Source of the DNA: Ciona intestinalis
Lineage: Eukaryota > Chordata > Ascidiacea > Phlebobranchia > Cionidae
Length of the DNA stretch: 64,000 bases
NCBI RefSeq assembly: GCF_000224145.3
Contig: NC_020168.2
Location: forward strand, 5,844,241-5,908,240
Direction: 5' to 3'
The position numbers were made by a program, and so were the translations under genes. Numbering within the stretch: the first letter of the stretch is position 1; each line of letters opens with the position of its first letter. Below, piece by piece: positions 1-11,100 of this stretch. A model generated the notes under the pieces. The model saw only the letters and a list, made by a program, of their open reading frames with translations. It was not told the DNA's origin and did no database searches.

Positions 1-2189
1 ATACATAAAGATTGAATATAAAGCAACGTTATATAGCGAAAACAAGAGCATGACAGGAATGGAATGCAGTTTCGCTGCTTTCGTAACATCTACCTCCCGT
101 CATTCTAATCGTGATAATAAAACAATTACCGAGTTGTGTGTATGCCAGGCGAGGCAATTGCCACATGCCAATGACGCGTTTTATTGCTTTGCTACACGTG
201 TTTTTTGTTATATAAACCTTTCACTTTCCTGTACTGAGGCAGTACGGGGCTTGCAATACCCTGCTGTTCTCACTTTGTCTCTAAGCTCGATGTCGCACTT
301 TCACCGCGTAATAAATTGAGATGTGCCGTACGAGTTCCATACATCGGTGTGCAATGCGTTGCGGAGTCGGATAGCGTGTGCGTCGGGGCAGGATGGAACA
401 GCGTCGTCGCGAGGCTTCGGAGCGCGTACCCACAACTTCAACTTTAGCCGCCCCCCACATTAGCTTCACACTTACTGTTGTAAACCGTTCAATCAAAAAC
501 TGTTTCGAGAGGTCATTTGCGTGTCGTGGAGTGCTCATTGACGACCTCCTCCGAATCGCTTGTTGGGTAGTAAAGCATCGTTCGTCCATGCTTTCTGTAA
601 TTAAACATCGCTGCACAGCGAGATGCCACTGTTTGCTCAAACCCGCGCTTTTCAAGCGCGTTTATTCGTTCTTAGTTTCTTTCCAAGTGCCCTAAAGAAT
701 GACTCGGGCGAGTTTCAAGTACAGTGGCGTTGTGCGACTTTTATTGTTTGATAAATTAAGATTTCGGCCAAACGGTTTCTTTTTATGTAATTTTACTGTT
801 ATGCGTTTATTGCATGTGAGCATGTATTAAGCCTTGTCTTATATAGATTATATGTGTTATAGTTAATCTTTTATATTCGCAAAGCGGATGTGTCTCTGAT
901 CTGAACTGATCGTCTGATTCAATCCAGTTTCACGCCTGTACGCGGATTTAATCTCCGAGTTTTGTAATTGGGATTTTGTATACGTATGCGGCTGTATCAG
1001 ATGTTTAGTGTATGTAGGCCTATACGCATAGTAGTGTAGAGTTTGATACAAAGTGCTACAGCAGTGGTAAACTAAATAAGTTTATAGTTAATAAAACTGC
1101 ATTTATTGACATTTTTGTAAGTGTTTCTGACCAATTTGGAAATCTTAATACCCGTATTTGTGAGAAAACCTGTGGGAGTTTTTTACCTATAAACAGCGCA
1201 TGTAAACGTCACATGTTGCGTTTATACCTAACTATTCTAAAATTTTAATTATTGGCATAACACATATGTCTGTCTATGATTTAAAGTATAGCAGGGTGGG
1301 GAAAGATGGAACACATTTAGCACATAATATATAAATATCACGATCGTTTTTAAAACAATTAACAACGGTCTATGGATTTCGTGAATATACGTTTTAAAAT
1401 TCTATCATGTTTACCACCAAATGGTACGAGAAAATAGGATGAAAAGGTGTCCCATCTTTCCCCACTTTACGATATGAATGAAATACCAATATTTTTATGC
1501 AGAGTGTTGAGGGTATGGAAGCTGCAAGTAGTCCACGTCTGTTTACTGACAATGAAAACAACACTTTTCCTTTGTCTGAGAGTAGACGTGTAAATACGCA
1601 ATTTAGTTCTTGTGCTCGGGACTTTAGCCACACCTGCACGGGTGGAATGCCCGCTTGCTATCAGCGGAAAACGGATATTAGAAGTAACGTAAATGGAACA
1701 TCAATATATGGAAGGTTTGTCGTGAATTCCTATTGTTAATATTGTGTCCATTAGGTTATTATGGGGTAAGATGATACGATGGTGAGGTAATATGGGACAT
1801 CCAGTCTTATTTCTCAGGTAAACTATAAAATTACTAAATTTTATAATTTATGTGCCCGCGTCTAAAAAAATCTTAATTTTTAACTTTTTAAACTCGATCA
1901 GAAAGTTTGGGATTTAGATGCTTATATACCATATTCCCACAGTACGTAAAGAAAGGCCATTTTACAAGCATTTAGTTTTATATACCTTTTGCCTATATTG
2001 GTCGTATACTAAAATTATTCACCCATATTGCGTATCTATTTATAATAAAATCGGAAATGGATTTGGATGTTAGACTTTGTGCCTAAAACGCGTTGCAGTA
2101 TACGGACGTGTTAGATATATAGTTAGAAATATCAAACATAGCGTTTTGTGTATAGAAGCCGCTCGAATGGGAGATACTGCGATACAAGG
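1..2189. other. Upstream flank without a supported gene
   Basis: I recognise no protein in this 2.2 kb. Open frames of 60-125 codons near 50-700 lie on both strands, overlap each other and show no domain or convincing splice sites. The first 700 bases are somewhat richer in CG than what follows. A MITE copy lies at about 1287-1473, and a weaker remnant of the same vocabulary (GGGGTAAGATG) lies near 1757-1800. The last few hundred bases should hold the promoter and 5' UTR of the four-pass membrane protein gene. Confidence 0.5.
1287..1473. mobile_element. MITE, Cimi-1-like family, full-length diverged copy
   Basis: The element opens with GCAGGGTGGGGAAAGATGGA and closes with the inverse form GTCCCATCTTTCCCCAC. 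The interior carries the family's shared words: the ATCACGATCG region, AACAACGGTCTATGG, and CCAAATGG before GAGAAAATAG. Its length of about 187 bp matches the other full copies in this window. It has inverted ends and no coding capacity, so it is a non-autonomous DNA transposon. The link to the published Ciona element Cimi-1 is from memory of its size and type and was not compared base by base. Confidence 0.75.
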
Positions 2190-2196
2190 ATGGTGA
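2167..2196 (+). promoter_or_regulatory. Upstream ORF overlapping the main start codon
   Basis: A 9-codon frame starts at the ATG at 2167 and stops at TGA 2194-2196. The main ATG at 2190-2192 lies inside its last codons, in another frame. The upstream ATG has a weak context (C at -3) and the main ATG a strong one (A at -3, G at +4). If the transcript includes both, leaky scanning or short back-reinitiation would set the output. Whether the mRNA starts upstream of 2167 is not known. Confidence 0.45.
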
Positions 2197-3661
2197 ACGG
2201 TTATATAACTTTGTGCTGCGTATCTGCTCTTATTGCTCTGCTTTCAATACTTCTTTTACATTCGCTGACATCGATCTGGCTCGATCCACTTCGAAACTTA
2301 AGGCTGAATGAGGCAAGTTGAGTTATAGAATAAGATACTTATATGTTTACCGCAGTCGTCTTGTTGCTGTCATTCGTAGTTTTATTATGAATGAAACTAG
2401 CTAAATTTGTAGGACGGTTATAGTTGTAGAGTCATGTAGACAAAGTATTGTACATTTTTTTATTGTGTCACTTATTTGCAGGAATTCGTTTACATCACAG
2501 TTGCTATGGCGACGTCGTCAGCTGCTCTGAACCTCTGTGCTATTTCTACATATTGCGTGCAAATATATCTTGTGTACACTGATCGAGTTTACAGCGATAC
2601 GAGGTATACAGAACTTTCATTAACATGTAACATTATTGCCTGCGGAAAAGTATACGCAGTACGAATGGGGTAAGATGAGACATGCTTTCTTTCACTTTTC
2701 TCGTCCCATCTGGTAGTAAACTTAAAATAATACCGAAATTGTTTAGTCTTAGCCCCACGTTTCTAATAGATTATTGTAAATTGTTTATAGCACAAATCAG
2801 GAAATGTAGAATTTAGGTGTTGATGATATCCCATCGTACCCTATAACCTACTGTAAAAATAGCATTTAGTTTATACATGACGATGCCTTGTTTTCGCACA
2901 GGAAGTTGCAATATCTACGAGAAGTATCTGGAGTGAGATTTGTTGCAACGATTTGTGTTTTCATCAGCATTCCAGTATTTATCGCAAGTAAGTTTTACAC
3001 GCCTTGTAATATTTGTTGTAATTGCGGATTTAGTTCGAATATTTGTTGTTATTGGATTTAGTTAGACTAGTAAAACAAAGTAGCATTAACAATAGTAGTT
3101 TTTGCAATGTTGTATACGGCACTACACAGTAGTTTTCGTACAGGTTTTGGGTGCTACCTGTACATGGAGTTACATTGGTTGGCGGGGATCATTGCTGTTT
3201 CTATTCTTGGACTGGCAGTGACATTCATCATTATATCGATGTCATGTTCCTATTACAAGTGGGACCGCATGCACAAGACTGTTACGAGGTACCAACCGTA
3301 TAGTTACATCGAGGCCAACAACAACACTAACCCGTGGGTGGACCGCGATCATGCGCTGGAGCATATTCACCTGCGAAAGCGTGAGAACACAAACGAGGCT
3401 CTTTTGAGCTTTCGGCATAGACGAGATCGTCGGGTTGCCGTTGCTGACTGCAACCCTTGCGATGGTAAGGTTTCTACATCAAAGAAGTGCATTGAAAACA
3501 CTGTTGTTGAAAATTGTGAGATCGAAAAAGAGAAAACGAGCAAGAAAACTCACGCTGAGCGGCGGAGAAAGAAGGATGTTGCAGATAAAAATAAAACTGA
3601 AGATAATGGTAGCCTGGCAACAAAACAAAAACAACAAATCGATGCGTCTACACTGGTATAG
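2190..3661 (+). CDS. Four-pass transmembrane protein, possibly TMEM221-like
   Basis: Four exons, 2190-2312, 2482-2603, 2902-2987 and 3144-3661, give 849 nt and 282 aa. Hydrophobic segments lie near residues 5-27, 42-70, 95-118 and 128-150, so both termini are probably cytoplasmic. The last ~130 residues form a hydrophilic tail rich in Lys, Glu and Arg, with a KEKTSKK-type basic stretch. Intron 1 has a GC donor (GAG|GCAAGT): only this donor keeps the frame into exon 2. Intron 2 contains a MITE. The four-helix layout with a short first segment recalls TMEM221 or other small tetraspan families, but I cannot name it securely. The ATG at 2190 was chosen because it directly precedes the first hydrophobic segment and has a good Kozak context. 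A polyadenylation signal follows at 3737. Confidence 0.75.
2664..2850. mobile_element. MITE of the same inverted-end group, in intron 2
   Basis: It begins GAATGGGGTAAGATGAGACA and ends with TATCCCATCGTACCCTAT. The interior has CTCGTCCCATCTGGTAGTAA, the complement-like arrangement of the words seen in the other copies. It lies wholly inside an intron of the four-pass membrane protein gene. It is diverged, so it is probably an older insertion. Confidence 0.55.
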
Positions 3662-3736
3662 GGTGGTAATGTCCGTATGTATATTCGACCGTACGCGCAA
3701 TGTTCATGTTGATAAAAGTATTGCTTAATTCGTTGC

Positions 3737-3742
3737 AATAAA
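3737..3742 (+). terminator. Polyadenylation signal AATAAA
   Basis: A canonical AATAAA lies 76 bases after the stop codon of the four-pass membrane protein and fits as its 3' end signal. Confidence 0.6.
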
Positions 3743-4257
3743 ATACATACTCACACTTAATTGCCTGAATTATACCTATTACCTCAAAAAACAATTAGAA
3801 CAACTTCCAGCAACTCGAATTGTTTTATATGAACCTAAAGCATTAGTTTTGTAGCGGTATTTTACCAGTTATTGGCCCCAACATTGACGAAGACAAAAAA
3901 GTTAAGATGTCTATGTTTGTTATGCTTGCTCATCCGTGAGATTGTATGCAAACGTCATAATCAACTTCGTAGCAGTTTCAATGCTGTATAGAAAGTGTTG
4001 GGTATCCGTGTATAAATGTGCGAAATATTTCTAGGTCTCTCGATTATTCACAGTAGTATGCGGCTGTGGCAGTATTAAGACTCGTACCGTAGCTACTTTT
4101 GCGTTCTCTTGTATTCAGGTTAATCATTCTCAGATGGTATGAAGTGGAATGTGCGTCAGTGCGTGTACAGAATAGACCTATAACTCAAACGATGGGTTGA
4201 GGTATTTTTTATGTATAAGCTACTGGTATAGTGATGTCGGTAGTATTTTTAACGGTG

Positions 4258-4440
4258 CTAGTGAAGAATCCTCACCTTATTTGCTAACCCCTAACCCCTA
4301 ACTACTAACCCCCTATACACCATAACTACAAACTACTAACCCCCTATAACCGCCAACCCCCTAACCACCAACCCCTAACCACCAACCTCAAACACTTTCC
4401 ACCAGTCTATTCTGCTATGTACCGAAGGATTCTTCACTAG
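4258..4440. mobile_element. Inverted-end element carrying CTAACCC-like array
   Basis: The ends are CTAGTGAAGAATCCT and its inverse AGGATTCTTCACTAG, 183 bp apart. The interior (about 4284-4392) is a degenerate array of CTAACCCC, CTACTAACC and CCACCAACC words. A relative lies in opposite orientation at 57639-58016 and shares both the ends and the GAGGTTGG-type array, which shows this is a mobile family rather than a local palindrome. No coding capacity. The superfamily cannot be set because no target-site duplication is clear. Confidence 0.65.
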
Positions 4441-4776
4441 TTCCTTTTACCTTTCACATTATATTTTTCTTATAAATATAGTGACAGTGATGTTGATGTA
4501 GCCTTTTTAATTAATAGGGTACATGTTATGATTTCTGATATATAGCTTTGTGTTTTGTGATAACATCACATGTATATAAATGTTGTGTAGTAATTGTTAT
4601 TTGGGCTGCTTTAGGCGTATATATGTTACTACATTGTATATTACATACATTACAATTCTATTTTACTGATTACTGTTTAAAACATTTAATACTTTCCTGC
4701 TAAGTTGTATGGTGTTAAGTTAATATATGCTGTGTTTTTAGACATATATTGTATATCTTTTACCTAAAATCGCAAT

Positions 4777-4834
4777 AAAGTAGGCCCACTGCAACATGTA
4801 ACATCAAAGTAGGCCCACTGCAACATGTAACATC
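4777..4834. repeat. Perfect 29-bp tandem duplication
   Basis: The unit AAAGTAGGCCCACTGCAACA plus TGTAACATC occurs twice head to tail (4777-4805 and 4806-4834) without a mismatch, so the duplication is recent or is an assembly or polymorphic variant. No function is evident. Confidence 0.9.
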
Positions 4835-5197
4835 ATATATTAATAAAAAAGATTCATGTTACTAAACATAAATTACTAATGAACATGTAACACAATTTCA
4901 TTATCTACAAACAAACACAAATATAATAAAGTGATAATAATGATAAAACACTGTATTGAAGTTTAAACGAGCGCCAAGCAGGCAGTATGATATTTTTATT
5001 GTTTATTTATGATTAATTATCTTTGTATCCTGTCATTCATTGTAATCAAGTCTTTACTATAGAAGCCTTCCGAAGTCTTTATAATAAAGGAAATATTTTC
5101 CTAAGCGGTTTGATGTACTGAGCCTAGCTGAGTACGCATTACCAATTCATCTTATGCTTTTATTGTCTATAGGTTCAATTCCTTTAACCGAATCAGT

Positions 5198-8100
5198 ATG
5201 GTAATAAAGTTAGGAGTTTTGTGTTTAAGTCTGGTCCTTGTTCAATGTGTGTGGGGTCAACCTGGTGTGAATATGCACGGAGGACAAAATGTAAATTCAA
5301 ACATTGTTAATAAAGTAAGTTTGTATATGTTGTGAAATATATATAAACGATTCAACTGTGTTTGTATATTTTTATAAAAATATGCTGGACCATTTTCGTA
5401 TAGCATGTCAATTATGAGATTTTAGTCTGTTAAGTAGAATCTGGACTTGTTCTTGGATTGTAAATTTTTCAAAATGACCGTTTTCCTTTATTTTAGTGTT
5501 TTACATATTTGTGTTGTTGCATCACGGTTCTAACCTGATGTAGTCTTGTTCTTGTTGTACGGCAGATAAATTGTTGGTTGAATAAAATTATCATTTTTAT
5601 ACCCCCTATTTATATATTTGTCAAACTATACCTTGTCCAAGCAAGAGCAACAATACCTAATAAATTACTAATTCTGAGACGATATTTTGATTCTAGCATG
5701 CTAATGTTCCGGTAGCTCGACATGGGAACGATGCTGATGTTTCAATTGATGGAGATCAACATAATATAGTTGCTCAGCCTATCGATAATAATCCCCCACA
5801 GGTCGCAGATGGTCATCGAACTGGGTTATCTCGAAAACCTGCTCCTCCTGGTATTAAAAAAGGTAAGATAACTTCACTAAAGGCAGTGTATCATAATTCA
5901 TTCCTGGAGTAGCCTGATAAAGTTAGCCACACAGAGGTGCACAATAAATAATATAGAAGCCTTGAATTTTTTATATTTAAATCTAGAAATAAGATCTGGA
6001 TACATGTATAAGATCAATACCTTTTTATATAAGACCTGTGTAGTGTTTTCACCAGTCATATCAAATGCCCAAATTTTTGGTTTGTTCAGTTTGACTAAAT
6101 CATTTATTTGAATAGAATATTAAACCTACTTTTTCAGGATTAAGAAAACACAGTGATTCAATCGCTGACTCGGTAGAATGTTCCAATGATGTTGAGATGT
6201 ATTGTGGATCAACGTTGACTTCCAGAGACAATCTAGCAGTTCTGACTTGCCTCAACAATCGACAGGTAATTTAATCTTCCTAAAACTCACTGTTGACGCA
6301 AACTAAACAGATTTTTTCATTTTCTAGGATGATGATCTATCAGACGAGTGTCACCATGTGAGTTTCAACGTTTATTATTGTCATGTGTTAGTGGTTTAGT
6401 ATATCTGCAATTCTGCATGTTTGTTTCTCCAATAATTATTTAATTGGATCCCATTTTATGTTAAATATCATCTATACCATAGTTTACAGTTGACAGTATT
6501 TACTAGCAATTGTTGCAATTTATTTTCAGTACTTATGGACCTACAAGCTCAACATCACAAAAAATCCTAAATTTGACTCGATTGCGAGGCAGACCTGCAA
6601 AAGTGCTTTACAAACGGTATGCCCAACCTTTAATTTGTTATTTATTTTTAATGAATATATATCTATTTGTGCTTTTTTATATAGCGATTCAATCGCATTG
6701 TAACCAGATAATTTTGGGGCTTGATGTTGCCCCTATCCAGGGTAAAAAATTTATCTTTGATACATTCCTGGTAATCAATAATAAGAAAAAAAAATTTTTT
6801 TGATACAACCAGTAAGCAATAAGAAAGTGTATGAAATATAACACTGTACAGCGAATAGGATTGTCTAAAATTGTTGCTTGCTGTGGTTGGAAAAGTCCTG
6901 AAGATTTATTATTTGAAATATAAATATTTACCAGTCTTGTGCAAATATAATTATAAACCAAAACAGGTGCTGTGTAGTCAATTTAAATATTATGTTCTTT
7001 CAGCATACTGATTGTGACAATGCGGAGCCTGGCAGTGGAAAACTTGTGTCCTGTTTACTTGAATATAAAGATATAATAAAAGCTCACTCATGTGTCAACT
7101 TTCTCAACAAAATCGCAGGAATTGTGTTTAGTGATTACAGGTCGGTGGATTCATGTGTTGGTTGTTAGTTTGTCGTTTTATTTCTAACTATTAGTCATAT
7201 ATATACCAATTTTTTGGAGAAATCAGTAGATTTTTTTATTGTTGCTTTAGCTTCTATTCTATATGGGTGAAGTCGTACTGTATGGTATGACCCCATAAAC
7301 GAACTTTAGCTTATCTAAATTCATTGTAACAAAAGTTTGTGAAACAGAAGTAGATTTTCCTAAATTTTTAAAATGTGGTGTATTCGACATTCTGCAAAAA
7401 TTGAAATATGGCCAACATAATTTATAATCTTTTTGTTGTCTAATTTTTGTTTTTAATTAATACATATTAACAAGCATGAAACATTCATCATGGTTTGTAC
7501 AGATTGATCTGCAATTTCATGGAGGATTGTCATAAGGACATTATGGAAAATCATTGTGGTCGTGTGGATAGTAGCGCGCGTGGAGATGCTGTAAGTAAAG
7601 TATTTAATTTACAAACTTTTACTTCATTCATAGCCAAATATGGGTATGCAGGCTACGCATGCAAGCCCTGGAATTAATTATGATACCCTATGTGAATAAT
7701 CCGGATACACACTTAGAGTAACAGGTTATTGGTAATAATTCACAATTAAACATAAGCTGGGGCATATAGAGTATCCTGGTATTCAAAAAAGGCCCCTTTG
7801 ACTTCTATATCTGTACTTGTTGTATAATCTTTTCTAAATATTTTAGGACATGCCACATTCTCAAGGCCAAGTTGTTGAATGCTTGGAAGAAAAGTTGGGC
7901 GAGAACAAACTTAAACCAGAATGCTTGCAGCAGATTAAAAGACTCGGAGAATTATCGGCTGATGATTATAACCTGGATAGGAACCTTTATTTAAACTGCA
8001 GAGATGATCGGGAACGCCTTTGCCCTGATGTTTGTATAATTTAGCATCTAAAACAGTCTAAAATGGTACCAATTTGAAAATTTCTAAAACATTCTAAACT

Positions 8101-11100
8101 CACAATGTATACATTAAGTCCTTTTGTTACTTGCATAGGAGCCAAACATTTGTAAATAACGCCAATTTAGTAATATTATGACGCACACTCTTATGAATCC
8201 AATTTCACCATAGTTCCTGCAATGTTTACTGGTTATTGAATAATACAGAATAAAAAATTTAGGATTTGACCGCCTACCTTGCCAACCCAGGTTTGGCGCC
8301 CATGCAGTAACTTTTGCATTTGCTATGTTCATGATTTGTGCTGTTAAAATCTAAAATGCCTAGGTCTCCATCTTCGGGTACAATATTTATTTTTGTATAA
8401 CAACAGGTACTGCATGGCGATGGTCGTGTCTACAAATGTCTGTTTAATCATAAATTTGATGAAGGAATGTCCACAACATGTAGGGATGCTCTCACTGTTC
8501 GTCAGAAACTTGTTGCAAAAGATTATAAGGTGATTTTGGACAAAAAGACTGTTCAAATGCTGTGTCTTGAATATTTAAATATTAAATATTTTATTAAAGG
8601 ATTATAGGGTAGTTTTCGAATACAAAAGCTATTCCATTGGGGCAAAACTTATTAAATAATTAAATCGGAATTAATAGGCACTGATCGTAAAAAAGTATTT
8701 TAACTAAACAAATTTTTAAATTAGCTCACAAATTGTTCCTTTTTGCGTCGTGACGATTTTGTTGTGACGTGTCTCTAACTTCATTCTGCCTGGAGGCAAT
8801 TTTCATCTTCTCTATATTTTCTAATGGTGGTGATGAGTCGTCTCATTATATTTAGCTGCACAGAAATTAATAAGCCACGTTTCACTATAAGTGTATAATA
8901 AATCCTGCTTGAGTGGTTTAAGTAATTTTAGACTTTAAGTTTAAACTATTGTTTATAAGTGTGGTCAAGTGTATGTAAAGTTTAAACCACACATAATAAT
9001 AAATATAAATTAATATTCATAAAAGTAAAACAAATTTTGAACAACCTTTTTTATGCAGTAAAATAAAATCCAAATCTAGCATTTTTTTCTTTACAATCTG
9101 AAATTCTTTACAGTCAAGCTACCAGATTCAAACCCAGTGCAAGTCTGAAATATCAAACAACTTTTGCTTTGTATCTCACAACTCCAACGATCACAGTGAT
9201 TTAGTCGGCTCGTCTGGAATTCTCTTGTGTTTGGAAAACGCTCGCTCTAATCCGGGTAAGAAAATGGCCGCTATTTGAATTTCTCTACCTTGACATATAT
9301 GGTTGGGTTTTTTGCCAAGATGTCAATAAAACAGTCGTGGTTTTTATTTGAAATTACGCGAAAAATTGTATTGACATTTTATCTATGTTTTGAATGTGAT
9401 CATGCATTTTATGCGATACTTTATTGATTTTCAATATACATTATATATAAATCACCAGTAAGGACTATGAGACATAACTGACAATGTGTTAAATATTAAT
9501 ATTCACCAGGAAATGGAGGTAAAATCTCAGCGGTGTGCAACAACGCCCTGGATGATTTCCGAGCTATGCTTATGTCAGATTACAACTTATCACCCGAAAT
9601 CACCCACAACTGCGCCACTGAAATACAGGCCAACTGCTCAGGCACAGTGGAAAAGGAGGGTGCTACCATACATTGCCTAATGTCACATTTAAGGGAAGAA
9701 TCCGAGGTCACTTCATGTGAAAAAGCTGTAAGTACGATGTTTTCTGGAAACGTTAACGGGTTGTTTAACTTTACTATCAAACTTTTCATTTTTTTCCCTA
9801 TTATGTTGTAAACTTTTTTGGCACAAGTGTAATGTTAACAAGATGTTATAAAGAAAATAAAGAAAATTTTTTGTCCTTTTGTTCTGGTATTAAGAATGGA
9901 CGCAAAAAAAAACATGAATTAAATTTTCCAATCCAGTTGTTGGACTTGCTGAAAGAGACAGATGTTGCCGGTAAATACAAGATGGACGTGGCTCTTGCTA
10001 CTGACTGCAATGGTGTCATTCAATCTGTTTGTAGTAAATATGCAGATGGAGATCCCATGTAAGTTAAAATTTATTTTAGTCATGAAGTATGATGTAATAA
10101 ATGCTTGCTCTGGAAAATGATATTAATTAACATATAGCTTGCTGTGGGGAGTTTTGTGAAATTAACCAACATATATATTGTAGTGTAGAATTGATACTAT
10201 TACAGCTTTTCTAATCATGTTTTTAAGGTTTTTTAATTGTCTTTTAGGTGTATAGGGTTATAAACTTTTTGAATATTCTTTGTTTACCACCAAAAAGAGT
10301 GATAAAAGTGAATAAAAACATGCACTATTTTAACCCAGCCTATTATATTTTTGTACTTTTTTGAAAACAGTGAATGGGTAAAATTTTATGATTCATTCAT
10401 GTGTTGGATGTGTCTATTAATAAAACATTGTTTTCAATTAGCTGAATATGTTATTTCCAAACCCTAATAGAGAATCCACTTTTCTACTCAATCACAGTCA
10501 TTTATGTTCTCAGAAAAATAATGATTTAACATGTTTTGGAAATTCCCATTTACGTAGTTCTCATACAGAATAAGATAAGCCTGAGGCAACTTTTGATAAA
10601 TTTACCTGAAATTGGTTTTGCTTACTGCCTGAAGCCAAAATGGAAGTTACGCTTCTTATTTTAGTCTCATAATCTTGTTTGCAAATGTGGGGGATTTTTT
10701 GTACTAGAAAAACAACACGTCATGTTTCCATTCAAATCCACCTGTATTGAAGTTCGGCTGAAGAATTGCATAACTTAATAGTCTTATTTAATCATTATAT
10801 TAAATTGGGCTATTTTCACTTCCTTAAAATGGTATCTATTTTAAAATCAAATGCATTTTCCATTTTATTGTGTTTCATAGCTACAATACTACCTCTTTAT
10901 TACACAGAATTTTATTTAATTAAAATCAATACAATGTATACTGTGGTATGCATAAGGATCTGGTAATAAATTATGCATCTGTCAATGGATAACTTGTGAA
11001 ACCACAAGTTTCATATGAATATCAATATTAAGCAGTTTTTTTAAACATGATGCCTGGTACACTTATCGCTAACCCAGTGGTCATTAATGGTTTGTGTAAT

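Larger units (their letters stand above)
3743..5197. other. Intergenic spacer before GLG1
   Basis: AT-rich spacer with no coding region that I can support. It holds the CTAGTGAAGAAT-ended repeat element at 4258-4440 and a perfect 29-bp tandem duplication at 4777-4834. The GLG1 promoter should lie in its last part. No clear TATA box was identified. Confidence 0.6.

Noticed and set aside
1-700. Gene in the first 700 bases
   Set aside because: Overlapping frames occur on both strands, with no consistent splice sites or recognisable domain.
4284-4392. Telomere or subtelomere
   Set aside because: The CTAACCC-like words are degenerate, limited to ~110 bases, enclosed by inverted ends, and flanked by ordinary genes on both sides.
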